From: Okapia johnstoni
Lineage: Eukaryota; Chordata; Mammalia; Artiodactyla; Giraffidae
DNA length: 64,000 nucleotides
Reading direction: 5' to 3'
NCBI GenBank assembly: GCA_024291935.2
Contig: CM044314.1
Coordinates: 29,176,001 to 29,240,000, forward strand
Shown piece by piece: positions 57,058-64,000 of the stretch (position 1 is its first letter; the number at the start of each line of letters is the position of its first letter). Both the position numbers and the translations under genes were made by a program. The notes under the pieces were generated by a model that did not search any database, had not been told where the DNA came from, and worked only from the letters and a program-made list of their open reading frames with translations.

Positions 57058-57271
57058 GAAAAAGTGTTAGTCACTCTGTCGTGTCCGACTCTGCAACTCC
57101 ATGGACTGTAGCCTGCCAGGTGCCAAGCTTTATTCAATGGAATTCTCCAGGAAAGATTCCTGGGATGGATAGCCATTCCCTTCTCCAGGGGATTTTCCCA
57201 GCCCAGGGATCAAACCCAGGTTTCCTGCATTTCAGGAAGATTCTTTACCATCTGAGCCACCAGGGAGACCT
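57058..57271 (-). mobile_element. Bov-tA SINE
   Basis: Minus-strand copy with a small insertion, 'GTGCCAAGCTTTATTCAA', replacing part of the Bov-A body at about 57120-57138. It ends in GAGCCACCAGGGAGACC. Confidence 0.92.
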
Positions 57272-58779
57272 TAGAATGGGATGTCATCAAATCCTGGACA
57301 GTGAGCTAGAGGAAAAGGAGATATGCTTAAGAAAGACTTAGGAAGTGTACGTTTCCTCAGCTCCTTCTACTTTGGGGGGAGACATTATAGAAGTAATTCT
57401 CACACAACATTAAATTCTTATTTGGAATATCCCACAAACTCCCAACATTTGCCTATTTGGTTCATTGATTTGTGCATAAACCCATGTCACATTTTGAAAT
57501 CCCTCAAGAAGCATTTCTCAGGCTGCAAATCCAGGACATGCTAAGTAGTAATTAATTTTCATCACACAAATGGATGGGTTCTGTTATCTGAACAAATAGA
57601 CTATACATTCTAGAGATTTATATTTTTGCTAAATTTCTTAACCAATAATGCTATTTCTTGCGTTAGTATTATTTTTAAATAAAAGCAAGTTTGACACGAG
57701 TGAATTCTGTAGCCAGTTCAGGAAATGCCTGAGTAGGGGAACTCACTGCTTCCGCAGAAAGACTCACCCAGATCCTGGGTACTGCCTCTGGGTTGAATCT
57801 GGATCAACCCTGATTGACAGGCTGTCACTGTGGCTTCTTGTGACTTCTTCAGTCTTCCTGGGTTATAATCCATCTGCAAACCAGATTATATAGATTCTTA
57901 CACAAAGGTAAGAGCTATCAAATAAAAGCTTTATAACTTTAGCATTTTGATGCCTTTTTCCTTTTAAGATTTTTGTTCAAATACTGCAGAATTTACCTGC
58001 AAAAGCCAGGAGAGTAGTAGCAAGTTAGGGCAGCATTCTCTTACTGTGCTCTGGTTTTTGTCCCAGGAACCATGTCAGTTTCCATTTGGCGTCACTCTGC
58101 TCAGCTAACACTGTCTAGACCAAAGCCCAGGCCAAGCGTTCCCCTCACAAGTTTCCTGCTGTATTTTCTCCATTTAATGCAGTCAATAAGTGCCCACTCG
58201 TAGCGAAACTCTTATTACTCCCACTTACTCCTTTTCACATAGGCTTTTACATCCACAGACATTTCATGAAAGATAAATCATAGAGAATAGCACAGTGACA
58301 CAGCTATCAGCCAAAATGCTCAGCAGCCTTTCTCTCTCATTCCGTGGCTGACCTGGATTCTTAGGTGACTCAGCATCAGTGTAGCCTAGAGGGGCTGGGG
58401 ACTGACCAAAGAGGTAAGTGTATACCTTCAAAACCAACTACAAATGTGGTTTATTTATACCCCCAGACATTTAAAAGTCCCCAGAGTTCCAAAAAAATCA
58501 CACTTTTAATTAAGGACATTTCCTTTTATGAGTTCCTGAAGGTAATGGCATCGTGCACAGAGATTTAATAGTTTGGGGGATTTTATTTAAGTACTGATCG
58601 TTCACTTACACAATTGAAGCCTATTTCATGGATAAATGTCTTCAGTTTTCAGATATTTTTCATCATGACTGCCTTTCTTCTAAAGCAACAATTAAAGAAA
58701 AATTTGCTGATGTGAGTTTAAGGATTTATAGGTGTCTGATGAGAGTTCCAGTAATTATCAATATGCGTTTAGTGAAAAC
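57272..58779. other. Unique stretch
   Basis: No gene or repeat recognised. Frames are short and overlap by chance. Confidence 0.42.
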
Positions 58780-58782
58780 CTG

Positions 58783-59022
58783 ATTGTGCTGTCCAGCCTG
58801 GTAACTACTGGCCATATGTGGCTATTTGAAATGAACTTTGAGCAGACACACACATACACATATGCAAAGAACTTTAATTGAAATAAATGAAATGAAATGT
58901 CTCTTTTGTCACACCAGCTTCATTTCAAGTGCTCAGTAGCCACATATGGCTAGTGGCTGCCATATTGGATAAACAGATAGAACATATCCACCATTGCAAA
59001 AAGTTCTATTGGATGACACGGA
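58783..59022. mobile_element. hAT-Charlie-type MITE with long inverted arms
   Basis: The arms at 58799-58825 and 58936-58962 are nearly perfect reverse complements around the core GCCATATGTGGCTA / TAGCCACATATGGC. The right end reads 'agttctattggatgac'. This matches a widespread old non-autonomous hAT element of the MER58/MER5 group; the exact name is not certain. Confidence 0.68.
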
Positions 59023-59330
59023 GTCCTAAAGCATGAGGGCAGATGGACTGCACAGTGAATACTCTACAGATGTGGAAAGTTGTCAGCCTTTGGAAGGTGG
59101 GCACCATCTTGTTAAAGAGATGAACAGTGAAAAGTGATGTTCTGTATGACTATACTATCAAGGTGGGACAGGGGTGATAAGTCAATGCCGAAGTGAGGCA
59201 TGACATTCAAAGCTGAACAGTCCTGGTCAGGATGGTAGAACTTAGTCCATATACAACAAGCAAATCAAGGCTAAGAAATGAGTGATGCCAAAGTCTGTGG
59301 GAGCAAGAGAATGAAAGAGAAAATGTGCAC

Positions 59331-59531
59331 GTGTGCTCAGTCACTCAGTCTTGTCCAACTCTTTGCGACCTCATGGACTGCAGCCCACCAGGCTCCTCTG
59401 TCCACAGAATACCAGAGTGGGTTGCTATTTCTTACTGCAGGGGATTTTCCTGACCCAGGGATTGAACTCAGATCTCTTGCATCTCCTGCATGGGCAGGAG
59501 GATTCTTTACCGCTAAGCCACCTGGGAAGTC
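59331..59531 (-). mobile_element. Bov-tA SINE
   Basis: Minus-strand copy, from GTGTGCTCAGTCACTCAGTC to CCACCTGGGAAGTC. About 12 bp are missing after 'tctgtccacagaata' relative to other copies. Confidence 0.92.
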
Positions 59532-59589
59532 ACAAAGAGGAAACATATAAGCACAATTGTGAGGAGGTCTAGAATTCTCAAGGAGTGTT

Positions 59590-60025
59590 CATTTATTGAT
59601 GCTGTAAGAAATTACTACAAACTTTCTCGCTTAAAACAATACAAATTTATTGTTACAGTTCTGGAGGTCAGAAGTTTCACTGGGCTATAATTAAGCTGTT
59701 TCTTATGGAGCCTTTAGCTTTCTTGCCTTTCCTATCTTCTAGAGGCCACTTGCATTGCTTGACTGCATGGCCCCTTCCTGCATCTTCAAAGCCAGCAGCA
59801 CAGCATCTTTAAACCTCTGCCTCTTATCCTTATTTCCATCATCAAATCTCCTTCTCTGATGCTCACTTATAAGGACTCCTCTGATTACATTGTACCCACC
59901 ATATAATCTGGGATCACTCCCCATCTGAAGGTCCATGGCCTTAATCACATCTGCAAAGTCCTTTTTGCCATGGGAGGTAACATATCCACAGCTTTGGGGG
60001 GAGCATTATTCTACCCACCATAAGT
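59590..60025 (-). mobile_element. MaLR/ERVL-type LTR, old
   Basis: 'Tgctgtaagaaattactacaaactttc', 'gttctggaggtcagaag', 'ccttatttccatcatcaaatctcc', 'cacatctgcaaagtcctttttgcc' and 'gcattattctacccacca' follow the complement of a common old LTR pattern. Subfamily not certain. A local duplication starts just to the right. Confidence 0.6.
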
Positions 60026-60056
60026 GTGAAAACACCAAAGGGTCTGCTTGGAGCCC

Positions 60057-60395
60057 TGTGACCTCACAGATATTTATAATTTAGAGGTTGCCAAGTTTCA
60101 AACCACAAGAAGCAATTTATTAATTTATATTCCACCTACTTCCAGAATTGAGTTAAATTTATAAAAATATATACATGCAAGATAGAGCTTCATATGTAAA
60201 TAAGATGAAAAGAAAAAGATGGACTAAGTAACCATGATGGAAAGAATGAGGTTAAGAAATAGGCTCTGTATTGACCTCATTTCCTCCCTTGTGGGAATCT
60301 TAAAGGCAGACGACTTTGAATGTAGCCTCTAAGAGTATGTTCTAAATGTTGCCAAGTGATTCAGACAAGGGGTGTAACCAGAAATTCCAAATAAT
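60057..60395. repeat. Diverged local tandem duplication, unit 1
   Basis: Aligns with 60571-60895 in the same orientation. Shared anchors: GACCTCACAGATAT versus GACCTCAAGGATAT; 'tttattaatttatattccacc' versus 'tttattagtttatgtcccccgg'; 'agaatgaggtt' versus 'ggaatgaggctt'. Offset about 514 bp. Not a family I know. Confidence 0.6.
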
Positions 60396-60570
60396 CACAC
60401 CCTGAAGGTAAAAATATAGAGATGGGAACTGTGGGTATAGCGCAGGCTGTTTCTTCAATGTAGCAGAATGGAATGACACCTCCTTTTCCTTTAAGATTTG
60501 GGAAGGTAGAGCCTCAGTAAGAAGTGATACAACCTGTAGGGCTTCTGACAGTTCTATTCCATTTCAGACG

Positions 60571-60895
60571 CTGACCTCAAGGATATGTAGAACTTAGAGT
60601 TCATCAAGCTTTTAGACCCTAGGAAGTTATTTATTAGTTTATGTCCCCCGGTTCCAAAACTGAGTTAGCTGATTATGACAATGTGTATAATATAAGGTAT
60701 GGCATTAAATATAGTTTGAGTAAAGGAGAATCAGAAAAAAGAATACATGGAGAGAAGGAATGAGGCTTAAAAAAACATGCTGTATGGTGACTTAAACCTA
60801 TTTTGATGGAGATACGGTCCTAACCCAGTCATTTGTACAGTTGGCAATGTTTTTGAGATGGAAAACAACAGGTGTCACTGAGAAAAGCTCTAGTT
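60571..60895. repeat. Diverged local tandem duplication, unit 2
   Basis: Second copy of the unit at 60057. Similarity is strong in the first 60 bp and in the 'gaatgagg' region, weaker after 60800. No gene or terminal repeat is seen. Confidence 0.6.
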
Positions 60896-60900
60896 AGTCT

Positions 60901-63747
60901 TGCTACTAAAGCAGGACAGGAAATTCCTCCTGGAGTTTTCACAAACAGGACATACTGACTGATGTCCTCAATAACGTCCTATACTTGGATGTTAAAGTTT
61001 TTAAAGACTTTTTCTAATAATGACCCTTTATTTAGGCTTTTGAAATCCTCAAAGCATAATTCATTAAAAAACCAATTATTCACAGATCCCATAAAGTGAA
61101 ATCTGTGTGCCTGGCTTCTTTCTGATGTTCCTGAGTCAGGAGGATAGTTAAGAAGACCTAGAAAAACAAATTAACACTGAGCCTTCAAACAGTTTTGAAT
61201 GGTTCTTTCTATTGAACTTTTGAGTAAGCATTGGACCCACATGGATGTGACATCATATTCTCCAGCTAATACCTGGGGTGTATTATTTCATGTTACCAAC
61301 TCAATATAAAGACAATCTTGCCAGGCCTGAGTAGTGCATCCCACCTCTGTCTGTAAGAAAGCTGGGACAGTCCCCACTGACACAGCTTCTCAGAATATAA
61401 CTAAAACTCTTCTTCAGGCCATGGGAAACCATCAGACAATTGAGAACTGAAAAAGTACAGCATGTCGAAAAAATCTGCCCTGCCACACACCCCTTAGTGC
61501 CCTTAAGGCGGACTGTATCAGTCAACACACTTGCGTCTATTTCACACTGGGGTCAAATGGATATTCCAGATGAAGATAGGTAATGCATGATAGGAGCAGT
61601 GCTTTGAGACGTGGATACCCCAGATACCCCCGTGAAGCCTCTCGATCCCTCAGCACCTCATGTTGGATGAAAGTTTAGAGACAATTGCATTCTGCTGAAA
61701 ACAAACCCATCTTTCCACTCAACATAAAGAGAGCCTCACCAGTATAAAGAGAGCTTTCCCCTCTCTTCTCCTTCCCATCCTGTTTCCTCTCCTCCCCCAC
61801 TTCTCTTTGCCCTCCCTTTTTCCATTTGCTCAGCACACTGACAATCAGTGAACACTTAGGAGTCCTGAAGGCCCAGACATTATTCCAAATAGTTTATAAA
61901 GGGAACTGTTTTAAAAAGTGATGCTTCAAGAGTACACTTCAAGGTGGGTCATGCTGTGCCCTCTACAGTCAGAGCGAATTTTTAACTCAAGTATATAAGG
62001 TAACACATTGCATCCCATATTTTATCTCCCTAGTGATCTATACATGAAATGCAAGGAAGAACAGCCAGATTATGAAGCTCAGCAATGGCTCAATGAATGA
62101 ATATGTTCTTGTTCTGAAATATTTCACTGTTGTAACAAAAGGGCAGCACAGTAGAGCTAGCTGGATGGGGTTCGTGCCAGGCTAGAAATCAGATGCCTTC
62201 AATTGTCCACAAACATCAGTGCTCCGAACACCGACCTATGTGGCCAAGGACACCGATCTGTGTCCCTTTGTTCAGGCCAGCTAGTGACCCTCTAATGCAG
62301 TCATGAGCCTGCCTTTATCCCCATCCTCCAGAGCCTGGAAACAGTGTAAGCACTGCACTGAACTTGGCCCATAGAATGCTGCAGAGGGGACTGTAAAATC
62401 TTTGAGTGCATATTTGGTTATCTTTCTTGATTCACAGGCCAGATAATATGATTTGTGCACTCAGAGGATCATGGAAGGAGAAAACTGGGGAAGTGCAGAG
62501 GTGGGTTTGTCAGGAGAAGCGAGTAGTCTTTGTTATGCTTCAAATGAGAGAAACACCCAAGTTCTGAGTGTGAATGGCAGATCTTGCTGGCAAAGGGGGC
62601 TAAGCCAGCCCAACACTTGGTGGGATCTTTTCAGCAAGTTTCAGCCTTCCCCGTAGTCCCTGGGAGAATCTTTTCTACTACTTCTCTCCTGAGCAATTTA
62701 AGAACAACATATTCACTTGACATATAATGTGAGAGCCTGGTGAAACTGGGAATGAAGTGTCTTGAGGGGAAGAAAATAATGTTTTTCAAGTGCCTTGACT
62801 AATATGTTCAGACTTGGTTTAGACGGGTGTGTGTAATTTGTTTGCTTCCATCCCGAGATCACAATGGTGTCTCTGTTTTGTGGGCAGTACAGAGGGGCAG
62901 GAGGAGAGCCTGTGCATAAAGCACACAATGCTGATTCCTCAGGACAGACATTCTCAACTGGGGAAGAAGCAGTGGTTGTGTTGGGGCCATCTGCCGTGTG
63001 GATGGTGCTCAGTGTCCTTGCAGCCCCGGCCAGGACACACATGTGCAATCCCAGTGCACTGTTGGGTTGCTTGTTCTGCCAGGGGGCAAAAGGGTGTTTG
63101 TATTTTATGACCACTGAGATAAGTCATTACTCAGTTCACCCTAAAGGGGAGAAAAGTCCCTTCATTCCTTCTGTGTTCTTAGACCTGTTTAAGACCTAGA
63201 ACAGCAGGAGGGAGAATAAGAAATGAAATTATTGAAAAATTCTCTACGTGGATATTAAAATCCTCAAGAATTGTATTAGAAGTAGCAGCAAAGAGAATGA
63301 CAGTAAAACAAGAAAAAACTAAACTCTTCAAGAAGTGAGGGAGAGTGATTAGGGGGTGTGAAGATGTGCATAGCCTTATGGCCTGAACTTCAAAGGGGCT
63401 GAGATGGCGGTAGGAGTTAGGATGGAAGGAGGATAAATGGCCCAGAAGACAAGGAACAAGGAGGACACAGGTGTTACCCCTCCCTCCAGTGGTATGTGGA
63501 GGATGTAGGGGTGGGGAATTTAAAAATAAATAAGTCAATTTAAAAAAAATCACCCCTTGAGAAGGTTGTGAGGGATGCAGTATCTTCAGAGGAGAACCGT
63601 GTATCCATCATGTAAAGTCAATTCTCATTTTACTTGGTAGTGATGGCCTATAAAGTTGTTGTGAACACCGAATTAGCAAATGCTATTGCTCTTAGGAAAA
63701 ATGCAAGCACCTGGCTGCAAATTTTTTATCAACTGCTCAACACATAA
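60901..63747. other. Unique stretch (about 2.8 kb)
   Basis: No gene or young repeat recognised. 'CATTCTCAACTGGGGAAG' at 62950 hints at a decayed MER20-like element, not supported further. A short direct repeat of ATAAAGAGAGC occurs at about 61725 and 61745. Frames at 62713-63553 have no domain. Confidence 0.4.
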
Positions 63748-64000
63748 CCGGAGAAGGCGATGGCACCCCACTACAGTACTCTTGCCTGGAAAATCCCATA
63801 GATGGAGGAGCCTGGTAGGCTGCAGTCCATGGGATCGCTAAGAATCGGACATGACTGAGCGACTTCACTTTCACTTTTCACTTTCATGCATTGGAGAAGG
63901 AAATGGCAACCCACTCCAGTGTTCTTGCCTGGAGAATCCCAGGGACGGGGGAGCCTGGTGGGCTGCAGTCTCTGGGGTCGCACAGAGTCGGACACAACTG
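63748..64000 (+). mobile_element. BOVA2 SINE (runs off the right edge)
   Basis: Plus-strand BOVA2: first unit from GGAGAAGGCGATGGCACCCC, linker GACTTCACTTTCACTTTTCA, second unit to the window end at GTCGGACACAACTG. The AGC tail would lie just outside. It is very close in sequence to the minus-strand copy at 1906-2186. Confidence 0.95.

Noticed and set aside
62950..63090. MER20-like element
   Set aside because: Only a short stretch (CATTCTCAACTGGGGAAG) fits, and the remainder does not follow the family pattern.
1..64000. CRISPR arrays, bacterial operons, riboswitches
   Set aside because: All repeats and codon patterns are those of a mammalian genome; no regularly spaced repeat-spacer structure was seen.

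Overview
This is nuclear DNA of a ruminant mammal (pecoran, probably a bovid: cattle, sheep or goat type). The evidence is the repeat content: about two dozen Bov-tA, Bov-A and BOVA2 SINEs, several copies of the BovB (RTE-type) LINE, ruminant L1 3' ends ending in the motif ACAATATTGTAAAGTAATTA, and one CHR-type SINE shared by cetaceans, hippos and ruminants. Older pan-mammalian repeats (MIR, old L1, MLT1 LTR, MER2, a hAT MITE) lie underneath. Base composition is AT-rich apart from one GC-rich block near 45-46 kb.

I see no convincing host protein-coding gene, no exon series with splice sites and no structural RNA gene. The window reads as intergenic or deep intronic DNA. Open frames are short, and most of the longer ones are relics of BovB or L1 or chance frames in GC-rich sequence.

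Layout. 0-9 kb: unique AT-rich DNA with BovB, Bov-tA and L1 3'-end insertions, including an inverted SINE pair at 6.4-7.1 kb and a repeat-poor segment with a 633-nt open frame at 3.9-4.5 kb. 9.3-11.3 kb: a nested stack in which an MLT1 LTR is split by an L1 insertion carrying a 3' transduction of a decayed hAT-transposase-like sequence, and by a MER2 transposon that is itself split by BovB. 12.2-16.7 kb: old L1 fragments, one interrupted by a younger L1 with a twin-priming 5' inversion, then a minus-strand retroviral LTR with BovB inserted at its TATA box. 16.7-33.6 kb: long AT-rich unique stretches, LTR remnants near 19 and 22 kb, a large old L1 at 23.7-26.5 kb and more Bov-tA copies. 33.6-36.3 kb: a 2.7-kb BovB copy with recognisable endonuclease and reverse-transcriptase regions, broken by frameshifts. 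36.3-41.4 kb: old L1, MIR and Bov-tA2. 41.4-46.4 kb: the longest interval free of recognised repeats, ending in an orphan CpG-island-like block (about 45.4-46.2 kb), the best candidate for regulatory DNA. 46.4-60 kb: Bov-tA2, L1, CHR, MIR, BOVA2, a hAT MITE and a MaLR-like LTR. 60-61 kb: an old local tandem duplication of about 514 bp that fits no repeat family I recognise. The window ends inside a plus-strand BOVA2.

The genes do not form a pathway here; the content is a record of successive retrotransposition. Family names come from sequence recognition without a repeat search, so subfamily names and edges are approximate unless a target-site duplication fixes them.
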